A stretch of DNA of 24,855 nt, from the NCBI GenBank assembly GCA_019677205.1, contig JAAMXY010001404.1:1-24855 (forward strand), written 5' to 3'. A program made the position numbers and the translations under genes. Below are positions 9,226-17,793 of the stretch, in pieces; the first letter of the stretch is position 1; each line of letters opens with the position of its first letter. Under the pieces are notes generated by a model. It made no database searches. It worked only from the letters and a program-made list of their open reading frames with translations, and was not told the DNA's origin. The stretch is from Pinguiococcus pyrenoidosus (lineage: Eukaryota > Sar > Pinguiophyceae > Pinguiochrysidales > Pinguiochrysidaceae).

Positions 9226-10847
9226 TTACAACAGCGCGAAGACTTCCTTCGCGGCGGCAATCGTCGCATCTACGTCCTCCTCGGTGTGCGCCAAGGAAGT
9301 GAATCCTGCCTCATACTGACTGGGCGCGAGGTAGACGCCGCGTTCCAGCATCATGCGGTGCCAGCGGCCGAACTTCTCGGTGTCGGACTGCGCCGCGTCG
9401 GCGAAGCAGGAGACGGGGCCCTTGGTGAAGAAGAAGCCGAACATGCCGCTGATGGATCCGCCGCACACGTCGTGACCCGCCTCGCGGCCGGCCTCCAAGA
9501 TGCCGTTGATGAGGCGGGAGGTGATCTTCTCGAGGTGCTCGTAGCTTCCCTCGCGCTTGAGAATCTCGAGGGTCTTGATGCCGGCCGTCATGGCGAGCGG
9601 GTTGCCACTGAGCGTTCCTGCCTGGTACATGGGCCCCGCGGGAGCGACCATCTCCATGATGTCCTTGCGGCCGCCGTACGCACCCACCGGCAGGCCGCCG
9701 CCGATCACCTTGCCCATCGTGGTCACGTCGGGGGTGACGCCGAAGTACTCCTGGGCACCACCGTACGCGATGCGGAAGCCCGTCATGACCTCGTCGAAGA
9801 CCAGCAGGGTGCCGGTCTCGTCGCAGAGCTTGCGGAGCCCCTCCAGGAACTCCTTCGTGGGGGGAATGAAGCCGCTGTTGCCCACGACCGGCTCGAGGAT
9901 GACCGCGGCGGCGTCCTTGTCCTTCACGAGCTCCTCCACGGACGCGAGGTCGTTGTAGGTGGCACAGACGGTGTCCTTCGTGGCCGCGCCCGGCACTCCC
10001 GGGGAGTCGGGGAGGCCAAGGGTGGCGACGCCCGAGCCGGCCTTGACGAGGAAGCCGTCGGCGTGGCCGTGGTAGCAGCCCTCGAACTTGACAATCTTCT
10101 CCCGGCCGGTGAAGGCGCGCACGAGGCGGAGCATGCCCATGCAGGCCTCGGTGCCGGAGTTGGTGAAGCGGACCATCTCCACGGACGGCACGGCGTCGAT
10201 CACCATCTTGGCCAGCACATTCTCATTGGCGGAGGGGGCGCCGAAGCTGGTGCCCTTCTCGAGAGCCTCGCGGAGGGCGTCGTTCACTTCATCGTTGGCG
10301 TGGCCACAGATGGCCGGTCCCCAGGTGCCGACGTAGTCGATGAACTTGTTGCCTGCGACAGACCCCGCACCAAGGATCAGCATATTACGGCGTTTCCACA
10401 CGTCCGGAGCGCTTCAACTCGGTCGCCACAGGTTTCACCGCATCCTCTCCCCGCCAAACTCACCGTCGACGTCATAGCAGTAGGCCCCCTTGACCTTGTC
10501 GAACACGATGGGCTCTCCGCCGACGCTCTTGAAGGCGCGCACGGGGCTGCTGACGCCGCCCGGCATGAGCGTCTTCGCTTCCGAGAAGATCTCGCTGGAC
10601 TTGGTGGTGGTGAGGCGCACGCTCTCCGCCACCGCGGTGGGCGTGACGCGGCGCGTCGCGAAGCTGCAAGATTGCCACAGCACGTCAGCGCCCAACTTCT
10701 GTCTCCGCTGACCCCGGCGTCACCCCCGAGAGCACCGCGGCGAGGAGTCCGCGCATCCGCAGGGGGCGCCGAGCTGGGTACTCACCCCGAGGTGGGCGCC
10801 AGAAGCGCGGCGGCGCACAGGCCGAAGCTGACTACGTTCTGCATCAT
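9226..10847 (-). CDS. Glutamate-1-semialdehyde 2,1-aminomutase, plastid-targeted
   Basis: PLP-dependent enzyme converting glutamate-1-semialdehyde to 5-aminolevulinate, the last step of the C5 route to chlorophyll and haem precursors in the plastid stroma. Exons are 10847-10786, 10663-10464 and 10352-9226. Introns of 122 nt (GTGAGT...TTGCAG) and 111 nt (GTGAGT...GTCGCAG) keep phase, giving 462 residues. The PLP lysine is K302 in the motif MGKVIGGG; the NSGTEA and YHGHAD motifs of the family are present. The mature part starts near residue 40 and matches the usual length of about 430. Exon 1 encodes almost only a signal peptide; the splice then creates the junction Ser-Gly-Phe-Ala at residues 20-23, followed by an Arg/Thr/Ser-rich transit-like stretch. 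That is the bipartite presequence with Phe after the signal peptide typical of complex red plastids. The gene shares a divergent upstream region with the EF-hand gene at 11325. Confidence 0.96.
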
Positions 10848-11324
10848 CGTGGCGCGGAGAGAGCACGGGACAACTGCGCGGCGGGGGGCACTTTCCACGG
10901 CGCCACGAGAGTCGGACGGAGAAGTTGAAGGATCCTCTCTGCGCCGCAACTTCACCTTCTGTTGTTGTTTTCAGTCTTCGCGGCCGGGGCCCTCCGGCGC
11001 GCGCCGGAAGCGTTCCCAAACGGACCGTCCAATCGCCGGCGTCCCGCTGCGGAGCGGGGGGTACGGATTGGTCACGAGGTTCGAAACAGAACCGTGTCGT
11101 CCTTCCTGCACGCAGCGCAGCCATTCGATAGGGGCGATGCGCCTCGCGGCGACTTCCGGGGCCTCCGGGAAACAGAACGGGCGGATCGGCGCACCGCTTG
11201 GACGCGACGTTGTGGCCGGAGCGTCTCGCGCATCCGTCGTGGAAGCCGTGCGACGTGACCTTCGATTCTTTTCAGCCTGGGGCTTGATACGTGCAGCGAC
11301 TCTTCGGCTTTCCCAACTGCCCAG
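10848..11324. promoter_or_regulatory. Divergent promoter region between GSA aminotransferase and EF-hand gene
   Basis: These 477 nt separate the start codons of two divergent genes and must contain both 5' leaders and promoters. The region is GC-rich. I see no TATA box. It holds a small inverted repeat, GGTTC...GAACC, at 11077-11092. No supported gene lies inside it. Confidence 0.5.
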
Positions 11325-12361
11325 ATGTCCAACCAGGAGAAATTCGACGAGCTGTGCGCGGCGGACAGCGACACGCAGAGCGAGTTCTTCCTCAAGTCCT
11401 TCATCTTCGCGCTAGGCGACGACTGGAAGAACGTCCCGGCGCTGCTGAAGGAATGGAAGCACCATCTCGCCAGCAACAATGAAGGTGGGCGCAATGGAGA
11501 CGAGCGGCTGGCGCCTTGCTGGCGCCCGACCAGCGGAAACGCTTTTCGGAACGGTCGACATCGAACACTAAAGTCCTTCTGCTTGACCCCGCCCAGAGGG
11601 CAGCCTGAACCCCGTGCAGGCCGCTGGCTTCCTGCAGGCCCATGGCAAGACCAGGACTGCCACGCAGCGCCGGGAGGAGCTGGCAGACATCGACCTCAAC
11701 AACGACGGCCGCATCGCCTTCATCGAATACCTGATGCTCCACTACAAGGTACACTTCCGCATGAATCAACACGAAGCTGATGGACGCCTGCCGGGGCGAG
11801 GACTGACGAGACCTCGATGACCCGGCAGGTCATGATGCTCAGCGAGTACTACAAGCGCATGAACACGGAGCCCGACGAGGATCTGTCCGAAGACGGCGTG
11901 GGCGTCACCGGCGTAGGCGACAAGCTCCTGGACGAGCTCTTCAGCTTTCCACAGGGCCTGAGCCCGCAGCTGGAGCAGGCGATTGAGACGTTCACGCAGG
12001 AGCGTCGCGAGAGAGCCACAAAGATGCGCCAGCTCGAGGCGAAGGCAGCCGCTGGTGGAGTCAAGGGCATGGCCGCTGGCCAGGAGCTCCGCATCATGCA
12101 AGCCGGCGATCAGACCGAGATGAACCGCATCGAGCTGACGCTGGAGGCGGCAAAGCGTCGCGCCTCGAAGCACACCGGCGAAGAGGCGCTCGCAGAGCAG
12201 AAGCGGCAGATGGAGGTAGGGGCGGCGGACGGCGCTGCCGCGGTGCAGCTCGAGCTCACGGGAGGCTTTGTGCTTCTGTCTTGTAGGCTGAGATGAAGAA
12301 GGCGGCGGAGGAGAGCAAGTCGAGACTGGCTGCCCGTCGTGCGATGTTTGAAAAGAACTAG
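11325..12361 (+). CDS. EF-hand protein of the ABP34 actin-bundling type, four exons
   Basis: Exons 11325-11484, 11597-11748, 11829-12215 and 12287-12361; introns of 112, 80 and 71 nt are GT-AG and in phase, giving 257 residues. The product has an N-terminal helical region, one canonical EF-hand loop at residues 86-97 (Asp1, Asn3, Asp5, Gly6, Ile8, Glu12), then a Glu/Lys/Arg/Ala-rich coiled coil from about 140 to the end that contains a Gly-Gly-Val-Lys-Gly motif near 180. From memory, this order and the GVKG motif match the Dictyostelium 34-kDa calcium-regulated actin-bundling protein, so a role in crosslinking actin under calcium control is the best guess. It lacks the conserved C-terminal Trp...Leu-Glu-Glu-x-Lys-Lys-Arg tail of that family, which its paralogue at 17794-19128 keeps. 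The ATG at 11325 is the first in frame; an additional upstream exon is not excluded. Confidence 0.85.
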
Positions 12362-12438
12362 ATTCTGCACGGGGACTGCCCTCTAGGTTGTCAGATCACG
12401 CCGGGTTTCAATCCATCACTATCAGTAGGGGGCGTTCT

Positions 12439-13503
12439 CTAGAATATCAGGAGCGGTTCGTCGTCACCCTCGATCTGAGCCATGGTGAGTCGCAGGTCAA
12501 AGACTTTTGAGAGCACGATCTTGAACAGCTTCTGCACATTCACGGAATGTGACGCGCTCACGTAGACTAGCGGCGCCTTCATCGCGCGGGCGTACTTCCG
12601 TGCTTGCTTGTCCACCTCCCTCCGCGCGCCTTCATCAAGTTGCTGAGTGTACAAATCGTATTTCGTCCCGACCAGGAAGGCATGTGCGGATCGATTGAGG
12701 CCGCGCACTTGCTTATACCACTCCTTCACGTTCGCCAACGTCGCCTTGCGCGTCAGGTCAAACATGAAGAAGACGGCCACCGCATCGTTACACACGAGCG
12801 GCAGCATCGTCGTGAACTCACGAGAACCCCCCAGATCCCAGATGCTAAAGATGACCTGCGACACCGAAAGGGCAAAAAATCGCTCAGCAACGAACTCGTC
12901 AAGCGCGGGGCCGCATCGACTCCCGGGTGCGCCGCACCTCCGTGTTGCGTAAGGTCACCGTTTTCTCCATGAAGTTGACGCCCAAGGTCATGATGTAATC
13001 CTCGTCGAACCGACCTTCCACGTACTTGACCATGAGCGTCGTTTTACCAACCTGCGAGATTGGGCGAACGAAGAGGAGAAATGGCTCAGAAGCTGCACCA
13101 GTCCGGCAACCGGAGTTGCTGGCGGTCTCGGCTCGGTCGGCGATCCTCCAAAGCCCCGACGGCGCCACGCCTTTCATGGGTGCTCGACGCGCCCATGAAG
13201 CACGCGTCCATGAAGCACGCGCCCATGAAGCACGCCCCAAGCTGATACCGAAGCGGTGCGCCGCGCGGAGTGTGGAACTCACCTGTGGATCTCCGACCAT
13301 CCCGATCTGCAGAGAAGAACACCCGGCTGTTAGGACATCGGACAGCAGCTTTGCGCACTCTGTCTTGGCCCCGCGCCCGTGCATGGCGAAGAGTGGGCGC
13401 GCGCAAGCGCCAATGGACGCCGGATCCGCACCTTTACTGTGACGCTGTTCTTCGCATCCACCGCGGTGCTTTCCCGCTCATCTCCTTTCGCCTCATCACT
13501 CAT
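12439..13503 (-). CDS. Spg1/Tem1-family small GTPase, four exons with a 24-nt microexon
   Basis: Ras-like GTPase of the Spg1/Tem1 group, which controls cytokinesis or septation through the SIN/MEN kinase cascade in fungi and has plant and amoeba relatives. Exons 13503-13432, 13306-13283, 13051-12938 and 12855-12439, all joined in phase 0, give 208 residues. Introns are 125, 231 and 82 nt. The P-loop GDPQVGKT (29-36) is split: its first part is encoded by a 24-nt exon 2 flanked by TTCTCTGCAG and GTGAGT. The family signature LGVNFMEKT, the switch II start WDLGG (76-80), TKYD (134-137) and the SASHS region are clear. At residue 81, where Spg1 and Tem1 have the catalytic Gln, this protein has Ser (codon TCT). 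The C-terminus has no prenylation box, as is usual for the group. Its stop codon is 77 nt from the convergent EF-hand gene. Confidence 0.94.
13190..13234. repeat. 15-nt tandem repeat inside Spg1/Tem1 intron 2
   Basis: Three copies of a 15-nt unit CGCG(C/T)CCATGAAGCA in tandem. It lies within the 231-nt second intron of the GTPase gene on the opposite strand. A 15-nt period keeps a reading frame open (Met-Lys-His-Ala-Pro/Ser on the plus strand), but I see no gene using it. Confidence 0.8.
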
Positions 13504-13980
13504 CCTTCGGCCACGGAACGCTTGGAAGCGGTCAGGTGCGTCCCTCTGCGAGCTCTTTGCGCCACGTTTCGGTGCACTGCGAAGTCCTTGTGTGGCGCAG
13601 ACACGCGCGCGAGGACCGGAAGGGAACACCGTGGGTTGGTTAAGGGCGGCAGGGCCCAACTTTAAACCTTCGTGCGCCGCTTGTGTACTGCATAAGCCGC
13701 GCGAGGAAGAACAGAAGCATCCATTTTTAATATAATTAAAAGGGGATGTTGTCCGCGGATTCCGCAGAACCCCTATGGTACGCGTGAACCAGCCGCAGCA
13801 TCCAAATTTCCAAATGATTGGGCGCGGAACGCTCTTCGAGCCTCCGTTCGTGCCAGTTTCTCGCGATGTCCTTCTTCTCTCGATCCTTCGGTCGGCGCCG
13901 TCAGCTGACTTCGGGCTGCGCACCAGACGGAAAGTGCAACTCTCCGCGGGGCGTCTCCCCTCTTCTGCGTCGTGTCCACC
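13504..13980. promoter_or_regulatory. Divergent promoter region between Spg1/Tem1 GTPase and aldo/keto reductase
   Basis: These 477 nt separate two divergent start codons. Most is GC-rich, but at 13725-13741 there is an isolated A/T block, a 7-bp inverted repeat TTTTAAT/ATTAAAA around ATA. It lies about 240 nt upstream of the reductase start and about 220 nt upstream of the GTPase start. It could serve as a TATA-like element in either direction. No gene is supported inside the region. Confidence 0.45.
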
Positions 13981-15471
13981 ATGCATCGCCTCGTTGCGCT
14001 TCTGGTCACGTCTGCTGGGCTGGGGGCGGCGGCGGCGCTCAAGCTGCGCATGAGCACGGCGAACCAGCCCGCCGCGCTTCGATTTCGATCTGGCGGCGGC
14101 GGCGGCGGCGGAGTTACGCACGCGTCGCGTGTGGTCGAAACCCGGAAGAATGATGCGCTGTGGAACGGCATGAAGCTGCGGGACATCGGCGGCTCGGGAC
14201 TGCTGCTGACCGAGCTTGGGTTGGGCACCATGATGTGGGGCTCTCAAAACACGGAGGAGGAGGCCGCCGAGCAGCTCAGCGTCGCCTTCGACAAGTACGG
14301 CATCAACTGGTTGGACACGGCGGAGATGTACCCCGTGCCTGCGTCGCCGGAGACGGGCACTCAGACGGAGAGTATGGTGGGGCGGTTGCTGAAGGGCCGC
14401 CCTCGCGATAGCTACTGCATCGCCACCAAGGTCTGCGGCCGCTCCAACATGGACTGGATCCGAGAGGGAAAGCAGCCGACGACGCTCACGTCGCAGCAGA
14501 TCAAGGCAGGAGTGGAGGCTTCCCTCAAGAGACTGCAGACGGACTACGTAGACCTCATACAGCTGCACTGGCCGGATCGCTACGTTCCCCTCTTCGGCGA
14601 GGCGCACTACGATTTTGAGAAGGAGATCGACGATGCCGTGCCGATCCTCACGCAGTTGCAAGCGCTTGACGAGCTCGTGAAGGAAGGCAAGGTCAAGCAC
14701 GTGGGTCTGAGCAACGAGACGCCCTACGGAGTGGCGTGCTTCACGGCCCTGAGCGAGGCCAACGGGTTCGTGAAACCCGTTTGCGTCCAGCAAGCGTACA
14801 ACCTGCTCAACCGCAACGACTTCGAGACGGGCATGGTAGAGGCCTGCTCGGTGCGCCACTGCGACATGGGGTTGCTGGTGTACTCGCCACTGGCTGGCGG
14901 CGCGCTCAGCGGGAAGTACATCCTCAAGGATGACGAGCGCCTGGAACATGCACGGCTGCACCAGTTTCCGGGCTTCTTCAGCCGCTACAACAATGATCTA
15001 TGCCGGGAAACCATTGCCGAGCTCCGGCTCGTCGCCAGCGACTTTGGGGTCACGCTGGCACAGCTATCACTGGCCTTCTGTGCCACCAGGCCTTTTGTAG
15101 CGTCAACCATCATCGGAGCGACCAGCATCGAGCAGGTATGCACACGCTTTCGGCATCCCGCTTTCTTCCTTCCTGCCTCCCTTCCCAAGGGCCGTTGAAG
15201 AGAACTTCGCACGTCAGTTTGAGGCTACGGTCGATGCTACAACATCTACACAAATCTGAGGCTCGCACAGCGACCGACGAAGCTCCTGCTCCTCACTTGC
15301 GCCCTGTATGCCCCGCTAACCGATACCAACGTCGTTTCCTGCTTCTTCCGATAGCTGGAGGAGAACATCCTTTCATTGAACGTGCCCATCACGGAGGAGA
15401 CGCAGGAGAAGCTCGACAGCATCTACTTGGAGACGAGGGATCCCTCCAAGATCCTGTCCCACAACATCTGA
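13981..15471 (+). CDS. Tas-like aldo/keto reductase with N-terminal signal-like segment
   Basis: NADP(H)-dependent oxidoreductase of the aldo/keto reductase superfamily, closest in motif content to bacterial Tas and its plastid-lineage homologues (AEMYPVP, VGLSNETP.GV, YSPLAGGALSGKY, FVASTIIGAT). Exons 13981-15135 and 15355-15471 give 423 residues; the 219-nt intron has donor GTATGC, a CTAAC branch-point-like site and acceptor GATAG. The catalytic tetrad is intact: Asp112, Tyr117, Lys150, His196. The first 20 or so residues form a hydrophobic signal-like segment, followed by a linker with seven glycines from a GGC repeat, before the enzyme fold starts near residue 50. The ATG at 13981 sits in a good context (purine at -3). 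The signal suggests entry into the endomembrane system, possibly to the plastid, but the Phe seen in GSA aminotransferase and FtsZ is not at the expected place. The natural substrate cannot be read from sequence. Confidence 0.93.
14092..14112 (+). repeat. GGC trinucleotide run encoding seven glycines
   Basis: Six GGC and one GGA codon in a row within the aldo/keto reductase, between the signal-like segment and the catalytic domain. It probably encodes a flexible linker and is likely variable in length between strains. Confidence 0.85.
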
Positions 15472-15659
15472 GCGGTTGGCGTGGCGGTGAAGAAACAGAT
15501 GTTCCGGGGAACGCAAAGCGGACAAGCACTTTTCTCCTCCAGCCCCTTCTCCTCTGCCTGCTGCTATTCAAAAACGGCGCTACACTCCATCTACAGCTCC
15601 TAGATACATCGACAGTAGGCCCCTAGTGAACACGGCCGTTCTCGTCATCTCATCGGCCA
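15472..15659. other. Convergent 3' intergenic region, aldo/keto reductase and FtsZ
   Basis: 188 nt between two convergent stop codons. It must contain both 3' ends; no gene and no clear polyadenylation signal is visible. Confidence 0.55.
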
Positions 15660-16916
15660 CTAGGAGCGCCGCTCGAAGAACGTCTGCTTCCGTCCCGGGA
15701 AGGCACCGTCCGGCCCGTCGACCTGGAGGCCCGCGTTGCCGGCGTTCGCGCCTTGCTCCTGTGACGTGGCGGAACGCAGAGCAGCATCCTCCATCTCGAG
15801 AGACGTGCCGAAGCCAGTCGCGAGGACCGTCACGCGCACTTCCGCGTTCGCCGGGAGACTCTCGTCAATCAGGGCCCCAAAGATGATGTTAGCATCTTCG
15901 CTGCATGCGTCTTGGATGACGTCTGCGGCATTTTGCACCTCCTGCAGGGTGAGGTCCGGGCCGCCGACAACGTTGATGACGACGCCCTCGGCGCCACGAA
16001 TGAGACTGCCGGAGGCCAGCTCGCGGAGGGTCGGGCTTCCTTCCATGAGGGGGCAGGACACGGCGGCAATCGCTGCGTCGACGGCCCGATCAGATCCAGT
16101 GGCCGTGCCGATGCCAACGAGGCACGTCCCCGCATCCTTCATGATTGCGCAGACGTCTGCAAAATCCACGTTTATCAAGCCCGCTCGCACGACGATCTCC
16201 GAGGTCCCGACGATCGCCTGCCGAAGCACGTTGTCGCACACGAGGAAGGCGTCCTCGACAGCCGTGTTGGACGGCACAAGCTCCAGCAGACGATCATTGC
16301 TCACCAGCACGACCGCGTCCGCCGCTTCGCGGAGCTTGGCCAGCGAGGACTCGAAATTCCGGCGCCGCGTCGGTCCCTCGAAGCGGAACGGCTTGGTCAC
16401 GACCGCGATCGTCAGGGCGCCGGCCAGCATGGCCTCTTCCGCGACCACCGGTGCCGCCCCGGAGCCGGTGCCCCCACCGAGCCCCGCAGTGACGAAGACC
16501 ATGTCCGCGCCGTCCACCAGCTCCCTGATGTCTTTCCGAGACTCCTCGGCCGCCTTGGCCCCAACGGATGGCTTGCCACCCGCCCCGAGCCCGCGGGTCT
16601 CCTCAGCGCCAAGCTGCAGAGTGTGGTCGGCACGGGACCTCGCTAGCGCCTGCGCATCCGTGTTGAGAGCGTAGAAGTCGACGCCGTCCACCTGCGTCTC
16701 CACCATTCGGTCCACCGCGTTGGATCCGCCTATGGAACACGGAGATCAGCGGCCCGCAAGATCTTTCCCGGGCGTCGATGGATTACCTCCGCCGACCCCG
16801 AGGACCTTGATGCGGCAAGGCATGCTGCTGAATCCCAAGGCCCCGTTCTGCGAGCGGAGGGACAACCCGAGCGCTAGGAGCAGCGAAGCGCTCCGAAGTC
16901 GCGAGGAAAGGCCCAT
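15660..16916 (-). CDS. Plastid division protein FtsZ, nucleus-encoded
   Basis: Tubulin-like GTPase that forms the ring inside the plastid at its division site. Exons 16916-16787 and 16729-15660, separated by a 57-nt intron (GTAATC...CATAG), give 399 residues. The splice falls inside the first GTP-binding glycine loop and restores the family sequence VGGGGSNAV. The tubulin signature GGGTGSG is at about 128-134, the NTDAQAL motif precedes it, and the T7 catalytic loop NVDFADV is at about 230-236. The N-terminus is a signal peptide with a hydrophobic core at about 10-20, followed by Ala-Leu-Gly-Phe with Phe at residue 29. Only about six residues then separate it from the FtsZ core, a very short transit part. 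The C-terminus ends in a basic, Phe-containing tail without the usual bacterial FtsA/ZipA-binding peptide, as in some plastid FtsZ forms. Confidence 0.96.
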
Positions 16917-17090
16917 CGCTGCTTCCTTTTTGCACTGCTCTGGCTTCGGCTCCTCCCCACCGAGCTCTCGATCCCACGAGGACTCGATGTAGTGACCAAA
17001 GGGATTCTTGGAGTGGAGAAGCAACGAGTTGCGCACGCGCGCCGAACTCAAGGGCCACAGCATACGCACCGAACTTGCGTGGCTGTCCGT

Positions 17091-17099
17091 GGCGGGAAA
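17091..17099 (-). promoter_or_regulatory. E2F-like site upstream of FtsZ (copy 1)
   Basis: TTTCCCGCC on the FtsZ strand, 175 nt upstream of the FtsZ start codon. It fits the E2F/DP binding consensus (TTTSSCGC and relaxed WTTSSCSS). Functional status is inferred. Confidence 0.35.
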
Positions 17100-17275
17100 G
17101 CCGCAACGATCACGAAATTCTGCGGCCATCCCATAGCAATGTTGCACTTAAAAGGCACAGAACTTCTGCATAAAATGATGATGTCTGGTGGGATTATGAA
17201 TACTTTGAAAATTCCCAATTCAACTTGGACGCTGAAAATCGTGATATTCATCAACTTCGCGTGGAGTTGGATGAC

Positions 17276-17284
17276 TTTCCCGCC
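17276..17284 (+). promoter_or_regulatory. E2F-like site upstream of FtsZ (copy 2)
   Basis: A second exact TTTCCCGCC, in the opposite orientation, 360 nt upstream of the FtsZ start codon and 177 nt beyond the first copy. See copy 1 for the consensus. Confidence 0.3.
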
Positions 17285-17793
17285 ACGCGGCATTCAAAAA
17301 ATCCTCAACTCGCGGTTGGCTTCGACGTCGTCTCGTGGAACCTGCGCAACCGGAGTGACGGCCAACGCGCTGCAAGAGAAGTTCGGTCGAAAAGCTTGGT
17401 ACAATGCCAACGCGAGCGCTCTCTGGGCACGGCAGCGACGGACAAGGGATGTCGTGGGCTTCTACGAGTTGCGAGCATGATGGCGCCGGAGGCGAAATCC
17501 CAAACGACAGCACGGCATCAAAGCTCATTGAAGAATAAATGAAGGTCATATTCAACATGATACCCTGGCCTTCTCAGCAGCTCCGAATCATTTACAAGGC
17601 CAGGTAGAAAGTGGTTAGGTGTGCAGCGAAACTCCCCGCTGGCCGCGCAGGAGCGAACTTGCCAGGGAAACCCTCTGCCGCCTCAAGTTGAACACGGCTG
17701 ATCAACTTCGTCCGTCAACGCCCTCAGGTCCAAGCACACGCCCCCTTACGCTAGGGTCTGTGTCCGGCGACAGTGCTCTTCCGGAGAGGAGAC

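Larger units (their letters stand above)
16917..17793. other. Intergenic region upstream of FtsZ and downstream of the long ABP34-like gene
   Basis: These 877 nt carry no supported gene; short frames on both strands lack family resemblance. The interval holds the FtsZ promoter and the 3' end of the gene at 17794. Its middle (about 17140-17320) is clearly richer in A and T than the surroundings. Two oppositely oriented copies of the E2F-like sequence TTTCCCGCC occur at 17091-17099 and 17276-17284. Confidence 0.55.

Noticed and set aside
11077-11092. GGTTCGAAACAGAACC, resembling a tRNA T-arm and B box
   Set aside because: No acceptor stem, D-arm or anticodon arm can be built around it, so it is not a tRNA gene.
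9286-11415. 709-codon open frame on the plus strand
   Set aside because: It is antisense to all three exons of GSA aminotransferase and inherits their codon bias. The translation is His/Ala/Gly/Arg-rich with no family resemblance.
13470-13477. TTTCCCGC E2F-like core near the GTPase start
   Set aside because: It lies inside coding exon 1 of the GTPase and lacks the ninth matching base of the FtsZ sites; not counted as a regulatory site.
13330-14961. 543-codon open frame on the minus strand
   Set aside because: Mostly antisense to the aldo/keto reductase. Only a short part (13503-13432) is real, as exon 1 of the Spg1/Tem1 GTPase.
17534-17539. AATAAA polyadenylation-like signal on the plus strand
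   Set aside because: No plus-strand gene ends upstream of it within reach; a chance hexamer in an A/T-richer stretch.
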